From: Adiantum capillus-veneris
Taxonomy: Eukaryota > Streptophyta > Polypodiopsida > Polypodiales > Pteridaceae
Reading direction: 5' to 3'
DNA length: 64,000 bases
NCBI GenBank assembly: GCA_014529385.2
Contig: CM043971.1
Location: 24,359,769 to 24,423,768 of the forward strand
This document shows, in pieces, positions 1-9,184 of this stretch. Position numbers and translations under genes: made by a program. The notes under the pieces are model-generated. The model searched no databases. It was not told the origin of the DNA and was given only the letters and a program-made list of their open reading frames with translations. Each line of letters starts with the position of its first letter. Position 1 is the first letter of the stretch.

Positions 1-1408
1 GATATTTACAATGGGAGTATCCATGTAGGATACAAATAAGGAAGAAAAACTCTTAAGAGGTAAGAAAAGGTGGATTTCTTACAAGGTTGATGCTCCAAGT
101 GTCTTGAGTAGGGCCAATTTTGACGCTTGTTGACGGTCCACTAGCTTTGACGGTACATTTTTTCTCCACTCTTGACCTTCCTTGAGAGACAAGGTAATTG
201 AAGCTGAGTAATCAACCACCATGATGCTGTCTTTTAAGAGAAGAGGCTGAATTTTGTGGTTTTTTTTATAGATATGGGTAATTTGGAAGAGGAAAAATGA
301 GACTAGGTGGTCAATTTTGGAATGGAATTGTGTGTGGGAGGTATGAGTTCACCATGGTTTCTCTTATTCTTCAAGGTTGAGGAGAAGGTGAGTAGGGTGC
401 AGAGAGGAGTGGTGAGAGAGGTGGGGATGATGAGTGGAGAAGTGTGTGTGAAAGAGGAAAATGATAAAGTGGAAGAGAGAGTGTGGCTGCATAGCATGGG
501 AAAACTGGGGTCCACTAATAAAATCATAGCTCACAGCTCGTAGTTAAAAAAAATATGAAAAAATTTGAGGCAAAAGTTCAGCCCACGAGCTACAACTTTT
601 GTTTGTATCACCTTTTCAAATTCGGAGAGCAAGTGAACTTTAAAAATTCAGCAAAACCGACCGTTTTTTTCCACTGCACAAGGTCCTTGTGGGTATTGTT
701 GAGATCATGATATAAGTGAATAGTACAACTAAGAAAATCAAATATTGAGGAGTCTAAAAAATATGTACATGTCAAATATAAATAATATAAGTGGGAAAAA
801 TATAAAGGGGTCAAAATAAATCTCTCTCATTATGAGGCTACCATAAAAAGATAAATATTTTTGGTGTTCTAATTTTTTAGAAAAAAAAACAAAATAGATG
901 TAGGAAGGGAAAAATCACAATAGTGAAAAAATATACACATAAATAAAACTAGTTTTTTTGGATTTTTGTTGGGGTGGAGTTACACCAAATATAAGAGAAG
1001 CTTACATGAAAATATTTCTATATGGAATAAAGAGTATGAAAAATGGTAAGAAAAAATTGTGGAAATGGTGAGGCAATGTACAGAGCATAAATAGCACACA
1101 CCTAGGTAGAAATATTTAAATAAATACCAAAATAATTATGAAAAAATCTTTTATTTAGGCCCTATATACAAAGAAATATTTACATACGCATGGGCCATAA
1201 TATACTTATATATATTTTTTATTTTTTTGGCTCAACTAGCCCAATGACTAGCTAATTGAGGGTTTTTTAAGAAGATATGGAAAAAGTCCCGTGACTCACG
1301 CACGCCTATGTACAGTGAAATGATAGGGATAGCCACAGTGTTTGGGTGATTTTGGTAGGGTGAGGTAACTCACTGTGGCAATTACAAAGAGCCGAAAAAC
1401 GGCTATCA
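1..1408 (-). repeat. 3' LTR of E1 (window-truncated)
   Basis: This stretch matches 11204-12717 almost base for base; by eye there are about a dozen substitutions plus one gap of about 104 bp near 690. On the minus strand the LTR starts TGATAGCC directly after the polypurine tract. The rest of the LTR lies before position 1. The low divergence from the solo LTR points to recent activity of this family. Confidence 0.9.
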
Positions 1409-1424
1409 TTAGCCCTCCCCCTGG
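1409..1424 (-). other. Polypurine tract of E1
   Basis: On the minus strand this reads CCAGGGGGAGGGCTAA, directly followed by the LTR start TGATAGCC. It is the expected plus-strand DNA primer site. The same GGGGAGGGCTAATGA motif ends E2 and E3. Confidence 0.85.
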
Positions 1425-1436
1425 ATGATGGTATAT

Positions 1437-4400
1437 TCATGTACCATCATAGAGCATCTTTTCCAAAGAGAGTGCTTCAGAGTCCTTGACGAGATTTTTA
1501 TTGTTTGGCCCCTCAGAATTTTGGCTAGAGTTACACTCATGCTTCATGTAACAATACTTACATGAGACAGTGGCCTTTTGACAGATCTTTGGTAGATCCT
1601 TTGGTAGAAGGCGACTCAAATAGGGCTTCAAGCGATACCCGTTTACTTTCCTGGAGTGCTCTTTACCATTCAAGTCCATAAGCTGATAGTAACTTGAATT
1701 GAAAGCCTTCTTGACTATGTATGGCCCTTGCCATCTTGTTTCAAATTTGGCATCAAAACGATTATCGAGTCGATTGTCATACCTTAGCACAAGATCTCCT
1801 TCATTGATGCCTTTGTCCTTCAGTTTCTTGTCAAGCTTCTCCTTTGTCTGTGTGGCTTTCCTCTTATAGCCCTCGTATGCTGCTTCTCTTTTCCACTCAA
1901 GCTCAGCTAAGGTAAGAAGTCGATCCATCCATGCTTCTTGATCATCTTGTGCTGATTTGCCATGAAGTCGCATTGTTGGAATGTTTAGCTCAATTGGCTG
2001 TAAAGCCTCTTGACCATAGACCAAGTGAAATGGTGTGAACTCCGTGGCTTCCCTATATGTGGTTCGATACGCCCACAAGGCACCATCCAAGAAGCCATCC
2101 CACAACTTTGTCTTGTTTTTCACCATCTTTCTAATGATGCCTGCAATGACACCATTAGCTTTTTCTACCAAACCATTTGATTGGGGATAGTAGGGTGTAC
2201 TGTGACGATGTAGAATGTGAAGTTCTTCACAGACTTCTGTGAGCAATCCCTTTCTAAACCCTGGATCATTATCAGAAACAATCTCCAAAGGTGTGCCAAA
2301 TCTACAACAAATGTGAGTGTAGACGAATTTGCTCACTGTCTTCTCATTTACCTTTGCCACATTTTGTGCTTCCACCCACCTAGTCATATAGTCTACAGCC
2401 ACTAGAATGTAGAGTTTACCATTTTTTGTCCTAGGCAGAGGACCCATAGCATCAATGCCCCACTTTTCAAACGGTCCATTTGCAAGCACTATTTGCCTCG
2501 GGCCATGCACCAACCTTCTATTTCCATTTATCTGACAATTGTGACAGCTTTTACACCAATGTTGAACATCCACATGCAAGCTTGGCCAAACATACCCCGC
2601 AAGCAAAATCTTCTTCACAGTTAATTCTTGGGCAAAATGACCACCACATGCTTCTTCATGCAAACCTTTTAGAATGGCTGGAATTTCCTCAATAGTTGGT
2701 ACTCTTCTGCATACTTGATCCCTCCCTCTTTGATAGAGGGAGCCTTCTAGGAAGAGATACATGCTTGCCTTCTTCATGAGTCTCCTCTTCTGAGCTTTTG
2801 TGAAGTCTGGTGGAAACTCGCCCTCCAAAATGTAGCTAATAATGGGAGTCAATGACTCCAATCCCTGGTATCTCGGTTGCTTGACAATTGCTGCCACCAT
2901 GATGACCTGCACTTCTTTCTCAACACATGTAACTACTTGCTGTGCAAGTAAATCGGCATCTTCATTCTGCTTCCTAGGAATATGATATAGTTGCACTTCT
3001 TCAAATTGATTAAACAATCTACGAATGGCATGAACTTTTGTCCGTAAGCTTTCATTATTGCATGACCAAATGCCTAAAATCTGTTTAACAATGAGAAGTG
3101 CATCTCCCTTTACCATGAGGCGTTGTATCCCTTGGCCAATGCACATCTTCAAACCATGAATTAGTGTGTCGTATTCTACTTCATTGTTGCTAGCTGAACT
3201 TGGTAGATTGAACTTCTCTTTCATGACCACCTCTCCACTTGGGTTGAGCAACACTAGCCCTCCCCCTGCTTTCCCTGTGGCTCGTCGAAAAGCTCCATTA
3301 AAGAATAAGGTAAAAGCATTGGGAATACTTTTTGGTGGTGGCAATGGTAGGGTCTTTACTTGAGGCACCTCAATTTCTTTCTCATGTACCCTATAAGTGA
3401 GAATCCCTGCCAATTGTGCACGCACACTATCTTCTACCTTGAAAGAGTATTGAAACTCTTGCAACTCCATAATCCACTTTGAGATCTTAGTACTAAGATT
3501 CATTTGAGATGACACCCAAGGGAACAAATTTTTTGCAGTGAGAATTACAAAAGGTTTTGGTAGTAGGTAGGATCTAAACTTTCTCACCGCAAACATGAGA
3601 GAAAGCATCATGAGTTCTGCTTCTGTGTAGTCTCTCTCCAAAGCATTCATGACCCTACTAGCAAAGTAGATGGGTCGCATCCTTGTACTGTGGGGATCTT
3701 GTTGTAGCAACACAACACCAATTGTTTCCCTTCCAACACTAGAGCTAACAAAGAATGTGTACTCCCAACAAGGAGGCATGAGTGTTGGTAGCTCTGACAA
3801 AATGACTTTAATGTTACAAAAATACTCTTCAAGCTCATCAGACCATGCAAATTCTACTTGTTGTGTCAACTTTTGCAAAGGATGAAGCAACTCCGAGGCT
3901 AAGTGAATGAAGCGTGACATATACCTCACCTTCTGAATGAAAGAGATGACCTCCTTAAGACTCTTCGGTGATGGGAGCTCAATAAGAGCCTTTGCCTTTG
4001 AAGGATCCACCTCAATGCCTTTATAGGAAACCTTGTGACCGAGCAAGATCACTTCATCCTCACCTATGTGGCACTTGTCGGGGTTGAGTTGACCTCCCAT
4101 GTCGTAGAGCTTCTTTAAACCTTCTTCTACCCTTTGTAGATGCAATGATTTTGAGCTATAAATGCAGAAATCATCAATGAACACCCTAATTGACTTTCCA
4201 AAGAATGCTTGAAACACCATGTTCATGAAACGTTGGAATGTTGCAGGAGCATTTGTCAGACCAAATGGCATGACTCTAAAAGCATAACAACCCCAAGGAG
4301 TGATAAAGGTTGTTTTCAATTGATCCTCCAATGCAATCCCTATTTGAAAGTAACCTGAGTAACCATCGCACACAGTGTACTTCTCATGACCAGCTACCTC

Positions 4401-5579
4401 ATTTAGTATCTCATCCTGGAATGGGAGGGGAAAGTGATCTCTTTTTGTTGCCTCATTGAGGGGACGGTAATCCACACACACCCTCCACTTGCCATTTTTC
4501 TTAGGAGTGACAACAACAGGAGAGACCCACTCTGAATTCTCCACTGGATAAATGAAACCTGCTGCTAGAAGCTTTCTTACCTCCTTGAGTAGAGCATGTT
4601 CCTTTATAACTCCTAGCCTTCGTAGCTTCTGAGCTTTAGGTGTGGCCTCTGGCTTCAACTCAATCTTGTGTTGAACAACATCTACTCCACGCACATCGGT
4701 GTAGTCTTTAGCAAAAAGCCTCGAAAATTTCCTTAGCACACATTTGAACTCCTCTCTTTCATCCTTTGTAAGTGTTGTAGACAACATACCTTCTAACATT
4801 CCTTCATCTTCCACCTTTTGGTTCTCTTGGGAACCTACCTCTTCCAAACCTCGAGAAGAGGTCTCCTGGTTGTTTGGCTTAAACCTTACCCCCATGACTT
4901 CAATGGAGGACTCCTCTTCAATAATGCTGCCACTACTTTCTTCTTCTGAAGTGTTTTCAGTCCAATCTTCTTCCGTCTCACTTCGAGATGATTCTTCATG
5001 GAGCTCCTCTTGGCGTTGCTCCTTCATGTCAAAGACAACCTTCTTGTGATTGTCATTCCTGCAAATTAGCTTTCCACTCTCCCAATCCTGCAAAGCTCGC
5101 ATTTTCATCAGCCATGGTCTTCCTAGGATAAATGGGTAACCATTTCCCTTGGTAGACATGACATAGAAATACACTGCCTTCTTAATGCCAAAGGCCTCCA
5201 CAAAAACATTTTTACAAATGCCTACGCACCTAGCCTTGCTATTGTTTGCCATCTTGACTTTGATTTCAGGTGTCTCCTGGATGTGCATGCCTAGTCTTTG
5301 CATGAGTCCCTCTGTCATGATGCAAATTTGTGCACCCCCATCCACTAGACCTTTCCAAACCAATCTTCCTTTTATGTAACAATCTAGCATAGGTGTAATA
5401 TCCTCGTTCATTTCAGCATGTGAAATTTTTACAACAGGAAAACTCTCTTTTACCTTTCTCCTAGTGCTAACTGCCTTTGTTAAATCCCTCCTAACTTGTG
5501 GGCATAATGCAAGAAACTGAGGCCATGAGATATCAGGACCCTTACCTCGCATGTCTTCCAACAGGTTGTATGGAGCCAT
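1437..5579 (-). CDS. pol: E1 pol polyprotein (PR-RT-RH-aRH-INT)
   Basis: 1380 codons, uninterrupted. Domains in order: aspartic protease (VDGGAQ, catalytic Asp near residue 80; ILGRPWL at 151-157), an acidic linker, reverse transcriptase (about 318-570; VCDGYS Asp405, FIDD 467-470), a first RNase H (about 600-720) with the catalytic acids replaced (SSSVG, ILTAK), a second archaeal-type RNase H (about 755-885; FFNGAF, NNEVEY, VKGDAL), and integrase (HHCC about 973-1015; Asp1043, Asp1103, Glu1139 with D,D35E spacing) ending in a GPY/F-like module (RWQGPY, VNGYRLKPY). The first catalytic residue of the second RNase H is Asn761 where E2-E5 have Asp. The ORF is in frame with gag, 13 codons after the gag TGA, so the first Met is probably not a true start; gag-pol readthrough is more likely. 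Confidence 0.93.
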   Translation of the reverse strand: MAPYNLLEDMRGKGPDISWPQFLALCPQVRRDLTKAVSTRRKVKESFPVVKISHAEMNEDITPMLDCYIKGRLVWKGLVDGGAQICIMTEGLMQRLGMHIQETPEIKVKMANNSKARCVGICKNVFVEAFGIKKAVYFYVMSTKGNGYPFILGRPWLMKMRALQDWESGKLICRNDNHKKVVFDMKEQRQEELHEESSRSETEEDWTENTSEEESSGSIIEEESSIEVMGVRFKPNNQETSSRGLEEVGSQENQKVEDEGMLEGMLSTTLTKDEREEFKCVLRKFSRLFAKDYTDVRGVDVVQHKIELKPEATPKAQKLRRLGVIKEHALLKEVRKLLAAGFIYPVENSEWVSPVVVTPKKNGKWRVCVDYRPLNEATKRDHFPLPFQDEILNEVAGHEKYTVCDGYSGYFQIGIALEDQLKTTFITPWGCYAFRVMPFGLTNAPATFQRFMNMVFQAFFGKSIRVFIDDFCIYSSKSLHLQRVEEGLKKLYDMGGQLNPDKCHIGEDEVILLGHKVSYKGIEVDPSKAKALIELPSPKSLKEVISFIQKVRYMSRFIHLASELLHPLQKLTQQVEFAWSDELEEYFCNIKVILSELPTLMPPCWEYTFFVSSSVGRETIGVVLLQQDPHSTRMRPIYFASRVMNALERDYTEAELMMLSLMFAVRKFRSYLLPKPFVILTAKNLFPWVSSQMNLSTKISKWIMELQEFQYSFKVEDSVRAQLAGILTYRVHEKEIEVPQVKTLPLPPPKSIPNAFTLFFNGAFRRATGKAGGGLVLLNPSGEVVMKEKFNLPSSASNNEVEYDTLIHGLKMCIGQGIQRLMVKGDALLIVKQILGIWSCNNESLRTKVHAIRRLFNQFEEVQLYHIPRKQNEDADLLAQQVVTCVEKEVQVIMVAAIVKQPRYQGLESLTPIISYILEGEFPPDFTKAQKRRLMKKASMYLFLEGSLYQRGRDQVCRRVPTIEEIPAILKGLHEEACGGHFAQELTVKKILLAGYVWPSLHVDVQHWCKSCHNCQINGNRRLVHGPRQIVLANGPFEKWGIDAMGPLPRTKNGKLYILVAVDYMTRWVEAQNVAKVNEKTVSKFVYTHICCRFGTPLEIVSDNDPGFRKGLLTEVCEELHILHRHSTPYYPQSNGLVEKANGVIAGIIRKMVKNKTKLWDGFLDGALWAYRTTYREATEFTPFHLVYGQEALQPIELNIPTMRLHGKSAQDDQEAWMDRLLTLAELEWKREAAYEGYKRKATQTKEKLDKKLKDKGINEGDLVLRYDNRLDNRFDAKFETRWQGPYIVKKAFNSSYYQLMDLNGKEHSRKVNGYRLKPYLSRLLPKDLPKICQKATVSCKYCYMKHECNSSQNSEGPNNKNLVKDSEALSLEKMLYDGT

Positions 5580-5618
5580 ACCATGCCCAAGAGGGAAGTC
5601 TTGGAGATTGATACGACG

Positions 5619-5621
5619 TCA
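5619..5621 (-). promoter_or_regulatory. In-frame UGA between gag and pol, possible readthrough site
   Basis: Gag and pol are in one frame and separated only by TGA in the context ACT TGA CGT CGT. The stop lies six codons before a conserved DFPLG motif. E2 and E3 have TGA at the same place, six codons before DFQLG or its counterpart. UGA followed by C is a leaky context in general, and UGA-CGG is a known plant-viral readthrough type; UGA-CGT is only similar. Alternative: independent CGA or TGG to TGA decay. Confidence 0.45.
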
Positions 5622-6719
5622 AGTCCTCTTAGCTTCCTTGGTCTCCTTTGCCTTCTTACCTTGTCCATGGTCACTCTGTGATGGGACACCCTCTTTCTCT
5701 TTACCTTTTCCTCGGCCACGCTTAATGCCATTTGCTTCCATGTCAACCTCATTTGAGTTTGTCACCTCTACCACATGCACATTTGGATCTAGCAAAGGTG
5801 GAACTCCTTCTACCCCTTGTGGAGGTGGTCTTGGTCCATTTGGCCTTTGTAGAAGCCTTGGTTGTTGACCAGTTCCTTCACCTGCATTCATCACTGGGTA
5901 ATTCAAGTTAGGTCTCCCTGGCTCCCCACGAGGCCAAGGACAATTATACATCCCATGTCCAGACTCTCCGCAATTCCAACATTGCAAGACTCTCCTAGTT
6001 CGTGGCTCTCTCTCTTCTGACTTCTTTGCTTGTCCCTTTGGACCTACAGCTTGTGCAAGGTGAATTGACAGGCTGCTTAAAGATTCGTTTAACTTCTCAA
6101 TTACTTCCGTCGTTACCTCAGGAAGCTCCCTAGATGTTGATGCTTGTGACTTACCTTTGGGTCTAAGACCTTCTATTGGAACCTCTCCCCTTAAGCACTT
6201 GAGTTTCCTATACTTCTCAGCAGCCCTAGTTTCAGCTGCATCAAAAGTAGTAGGTGCACCCGCCTCAACTTTTACCTTAAGGTCAGGAAAGAGTCCGGCT
6301 ATGAACCTCTCCTTCTTTAAAAATTCTGCACCATCACCAGGGTTAGCAACATTTCGTATCCATAGAACCCAAAGACGTAGAAACTCTTGCTTGTACAAGT
6401 AGTAGTCATCTAAGTCTTTTTGCTTATGAGAAACAATGTCTTGCCATAGTTTTTGAGTGTTTTGGGGATCAAAGAAGTATCTCTTAAAACGATTCAAAAC
6501 TTTTGTGTAATTCCCCTTAACTTCCTCAGGCAAAGAGTCAAACCAAGTACTAGCATCTTTCCTAAGGACCACCTCAAACATTTCTACACGTTCTTGATCG
6601 GTTACTATCCTCTTGATACGGCAAGACATCTTGAAATTTGCTAAAAATAATTCTGCATCCTCTCCAGGCTCTCCAAAGAAAAGAGGATATCCAGACATTT
6701 GGCGTTGGCTCTCCATCAT
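5619..6719 (-). CDS. gag: E1 Gag with CCHC zinc knuckle
   Basis: 366 codons. The N-terminal two thirds is a retrotransposon Gag capsid-type region (YPLFFGEPGEDAE, then a helical stretch to LKKERFIAGLFPDLK near 134-147). A CX2CX4HX4C zinc knuckle sits at residues 247-260, followed by a Pro/Gly-rich and then a Lys/Arg-rich tail, as expected for nucleic-acid binding. Start chosen at 6719, 44 bp after the stop of the preceding small ORF. It would assemble the virus-like particle in the cytoplasm. Gag ends at the TGA that precedes pol in frame. Confidence 0.9.
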   Translation of the reverse strand: MMESQRQMSGYPLFFGEPGEDAELFLANFKMSCRIKRIVTDQERVEMFEVVLRKDASTWFDSLPEEVKGNYTKVLNRFKRYFFDPQNTQKLWQDIVSHKQKDLDDYYLYKQEFLRLWVLWIRNVANPGDGAEFLKKERFIAGLFPDLKVKVEAGAPTTFDAAETRAAEKYRKLKCLRGEVPIEGLRPKGKSQASTSRELPEVTTEVIEKLNESLSSLSIHLAQAVGPKGQAKKSEEREPRTRRVLQCWNCGESGHGMYNCPWPRGEPGRPNLNYPVMNAGEGTGQQPRLLQRPNGPRPPPQGVEGVPPLLDPNVHVVEVTNSNEVDMEANGIKRGRGKGKEKEGVPSQSDHGQGKKAKETKEAKRT

Positions 6720-6765
6720 TATGAAAGATTACAACACGAGTTACAATAAGGGATACAATAGAGAT

Positions 6766-7224
6766 TTAGAACCACTCGCCTGCAAATGAAGAAGTGAGAA
6801 AATACCACTCTAGGTTTTCTTCTTCAACTATCCAAGCTTCAATAAGGTCTCGATTTGTTTGATCAAAACAAAAGGGTAGACTATTGATGAGCTCTAAGAA
6901 GGGTTGAAATTCTTCAAAGCTAAGGCGATAAACAGAAATCTCTAGAACTTCATTTTCTGGATCCAAAAGAGCAACCACGTCCCAGGTGATAAATTGCACT
7001 TGCTCTACAATTCCCAATGCACAAGCGGTTTGTATAAAAACTAGATCTTCATGCTCGTCGAAGGCCGTGAGAAAGTAGCAATTGACTAGGAGCTCCTTTC
7101 CTTCGAGTTCCACACAGTCGGAGTGAGGCAACCTTCTCACAATTTCATAACGAACATCCTCATCAAGTCCAATCAAGTTTGCAAGATTTAAAGACTCCAC
7201 TTGTGCTACAAAATTCTTGGACAA
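6766..7224 (-). CDS. E1 accessory ORF B2, unknown function
   Basis: 152 codons, between accessory ORF B1 and gag, with a 46-bp gap to each. It is clearly paralogous to B1: shared pattern VRRLPH, then FIQ-x2-CAL, then RL-[ST]-F-x-EF-x-P-x-L-x-LINSLPF. The protein is acidic, with no signal peptide, membrane segment or cysteine-rich motif. I do not recognise a family. The leucine-rich segment before RRLP weakly resembles an F-box core, but this is not enough for a call. Tat/Ogre elements are known to carry extra ORFs before gag; whether this is homologous is unknown. Confidence 0.7.
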   Translation of the reverse strand: MSKNFVAQVESLNLANLIGLDEDVRYEIVRRLPHSDCVELEGKELLVNCYFLTAFDEHEDLVFIQTACALGIVEQVQFITWDVVALLDPENEVLEISVYRLSFEEFQPFLELINSLPFCFDQTNRDLIEAWIVEEENLEWYFLTSSFAGEWF

Positions 7225-7270
7225 AAACTCCTTAGGATTATGGTTAAATCATTCAAAAGCATAAAGAGAT

Positions 7271-7825
7271 TTACAATGTCTCTATGAACAAAGTGTCATA
7301 GAAAGTAGAGAAGGATGAGAATTTATACAAATTTGCAATCTTCTCTATGCTCTCTTTATTAAGACAAGCTCTGAATAGCTCCCTATCTCCTTTGTTGAAA
7401 GCGAAAGGAAGACTATTAATAAGACGCAAATGAGGGAAAAATTCACCAAATGTGAGTCTATGAAGCATGAACTCTGGCCGCAAGTTTCCTGAAGAGTCTT
7501 CCTCAATGGTGAAATGCACTCGCCAAACTCCAAATTTCACTCTATTTACCAATCTTAGGGCACACACTAGTTGGATGAATGCGCGGTCTTCCTTAGTGCC
7601 CAACAACAAGAGGAAAATGGAATCCACGCGTAGGACCTTCCGTCTTAACTTCACCACCCTCTTGTTATGAGGGAGACGCCTTACTACTTGCTCCTGCAAC
7701 TCAATTGGTAATAGAGCTAGATCTCTAAGGATTGAACTTTCACTGCACACACATTCCCAGTTAGAACAAATGATCGTTTTTTTGTTTCTTGTAACAACTT
7801 GGACAAAGAAAAAACCAACATACAC
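7271..7825 (-). CDS. E1 accessory ORF B1, unknown function
   Basis: 184 codons, paralogous to B2 over most of its length (VVRRLPH, FIQLVCAL, RLTFGEFFPHLRLINSLPF). Compared with B2 it has extra residues at both ends and is basic in the middle (KLRRKVLR). The first 20 or so residues (MYVGFFFVQVV) are hydrophobic and could be translated leader rather than a true N-terminus; the conserved part begins near LALLPIELQ. It starts 27 bp after ORF A2. Function unknown; the tandem pair suggests duplication inside the element. Confidence 0.68.
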   Translation of the reverse strand: MYVGFFFVQVVTRNKKTIICSNWECVCSESSILRDLALLPIELQEQVVRRLPHNKRVVKLRRKVLRVDSIFLLLLGTKEDRAFIQLVCALRLVNRVKFGVWRVHFTIEEDSSGNLRPEFMLHRLTFGEFFPHLRLINSLPFAFNKGDRELFRACLNKESIEKIANLYKFSSFSTFYDTLFIETL

Positions 7826-7851
7826 ACTATTTTGCCGGGCTGCACTTCATT

Positions 7852-8070
7852 TTAAAATAAAATGAACACATGTACATCAAAAGAAGTGTGGTAGTTGATG
7901 AGAGGTAGAATGACAGGGTTTGGTGATGCAAGAATTTCTCCTGCTCTTTGGGCACCAAACATGAACACCATCCGTTGTTGAAAATGGATCTTTCTACTAA
8001 TTGCAATGTTTATTCTAATGTGTGGAGTAAAATGAAAGGGAAAAACCTCTATTCCTGGGCCATTATCCAT
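7852..8070 (-). CDS. E1 accessory ORF A2, unknown function
   Basis: 72 codons, homologous to the neighbouring ORF A1. Shared pattern: IS-[RT]-K-[IL]-x-FQ, EI-x-AS-x-NP-x-ILPLI-x-Y, S-[FL]-DV-x2-F-x-LF at the C-terminus. No recognised domain. It sits 21 bp after A1 and 26 bp before B1 in a compact tandem block. Preservation of two related reading frames supports coding. Expression route (polycistronic RNA, splicing or reinitiation) is not visible. Confidence 0.6.
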   Translation of the reverse strand: MDNGPGIEVFPFHFTPHIRINIAISRKIHFQQRMVFMFGAQRAGEILASPNPVILPLINYHTSFDVHVFILF

Positions 8071-8091
8071 GGCCTATGCATGTCCTAATGC

Positions 8092-8304
8092 TTAAAACAA
8101 AACAAAAATATAGACGTCCAAACTAAGGTCGTACCTAATGAGAGGCAAAATATAAGGATTTACTGAAGCGTTTATCTCGGCCAACCTAAGAGGACCTAAA
8201 ATTCTACGAATGGCACGTTGAAATTGCAACTTAGTACTAACAATTATGTGTACCTTTTGCCTTGCAATGGGAATGAAGGGATCATACAAATCTTCGTGAT
8301 TCAT
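8092..8304 (-). CDS. E1 accessory ORF A1, unknown function
   Basis: 70 codons, first ORF after the primer-binding site (53 bp downstream). It is homologous to A2 (see A2 for the shared pattern) and basic in the middle (FQRAIRRILGPLRLAEI). No signal peptide, membrane segment or known motif. As the first ORF in the genomic RNA it would be the most accessible to ribosomes. Confidence 0.6.
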   Translation of the reverse strand: MNHEDLYDPFIPIARQKVHIIVSTKLQFQRAIRRILGPLRLAEINASVNPYILPLIRYDLSLDVYIFVLF

Positions 8305-8357
8305 GCAAACTACTTGACTATGCTAAAGGTTGATTCTACACAAAAATACACAAGCCG

Positions 8358-8375
8358 TCCTCAGTGGGGGCACCA
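8358..8375 (-). other. Primer-binding site of E1
   Basis: Minus strand TGGTGCCCCCACTGAGGA, three bases after the LTR end. It starts with TGG as required to pair with a tRNA CCA end. I cannot assign the tRNA. E2 has the same sequence with one change, and E4/E5 have a close variant. Confidence 0.8.
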
Positions 8376-8378
8376 ATT

Positions 8379-8894
8379 TGAGGCGGTCCGGGGCGGGCAA
8401 CAAGAAGAGCAACCTCTAGACACCCTTCAAGGATCCCGTGCTACTCAATGGGGCTGGGGCACAACACAAACCAAAATAACAAACCCCCAGCCAAATCCCA
8501 ACTACACAAGGGGCACCACCTAGTTTAAGAGCAAACTAGGACGCAAAAGAGGAGAATCGTTAGAACAACCCACAAACAAGCAAGGAATTTACACTAACCC
8601 TAACACCAATGGAACACTCTTACACACTAAAACACGATAGAGAGAGAGAGAGAGATAGTGCTCGGGCTGCTTTGAAACGTATCGGCAATGATCAAGCAAA
8701 CACAACTATATATTTAAGAAAGAGAGAGAAAGGGGGAGGGGGTGCTTGTTGCATTAATACCTTCTTACAAATCTGTCATGACAAATCAAAGTGAAATTAG
8801 TATTTGTTCAACATAGCTTGCGTAAATTTCACCACAACACATCACAAGAAAAGCCACCCCAATCACTGTCTTAAAGCCAGGGGAGTCCTCTCCA
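8379..8894 (-). repeat. 5' LTR remnant of E1
   Basis: Matches 10065-10585 of the solo LTR with few substitutions (mostly A/G differences). It includes a short GA tract near 8640. Homology stops at GGAGTCCTCTCCACCC, where the sequence switches to the LTR of the E2 family. The shared CACCC at the switch suggests microhomology-mediated joining. Confidence 0.85.
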
Positions 8895-8990
8895 CCCCCG
8901 TCTCTATCTCACCCTTTGTGCTCAAGCCCGCTGCATCACCCTGTCTCTCTCGCGCTCTCTTGTAGGCCTGCACAGGTGCAAGTAAAAAAA

Positions 8991-9026
<36 letters not shown>

Positions 9027-9152
9027 CACACACACGCATCCACACACACTCGCCCCTCCCATCTCTCCCCGCGCTCATGTTCCCCTCCCATCCTCAGTCA
9101 TGTTCTCTCTCTGTGTCACCATCGCCAGTTCACAATAAAAAAACATATATAG

Positions 9153-9184
<32 letters not shown>

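Larger units (their letters stand above)
1..8894 (-). mobile_element. E1: Tat-like Ty3/gypsy LTR retrotransposon, coding region nearly intact
   Basis: Read on the minus strand the order is 5' LTR remnant (8379-8894), primer-binding site (8358-8375), four small ORFs, gag, pol, polypurine tract (1409-1423) and 3' LTR (1-1408, running off the window). The second RNase H between the first RNase H and integrase places it in the Tat-like group of Ty3/gypsy elements (family knowledge). Only one in-frame stop, a TGA between gag and pol, breaks an otherwise open coding region. The 5' LTR is reduced to 516 bp compared with the 2653-bp solo LTR at 10065-12717, so this copy lacks a full promoter LTR. A full-length ancestor would have been over 12 kb. 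Confidence 0.9.

Noticed and set aside
303-543. Overlapping open frames on both strands, repeated at 11504-11744
   Set aside because: They lie within the E1-family LTR; conservation is explained by LTR identity, composition is biased, and no motif is present.
1437-5579. Endogenous caulimovirus-type polyprotein
   Set aside because: Integrase, LTRs, PBS and polypurine tract are present and a movement protein is absent, so it is a Ty3/gypsy retrotransposon.
7271-7825. F-box protein call for accessory ORF B1
   Set aside because: Only a short LP-x-EL...RRLP resemblance; key F-box spacing and a downstream repeat domain are not seen.
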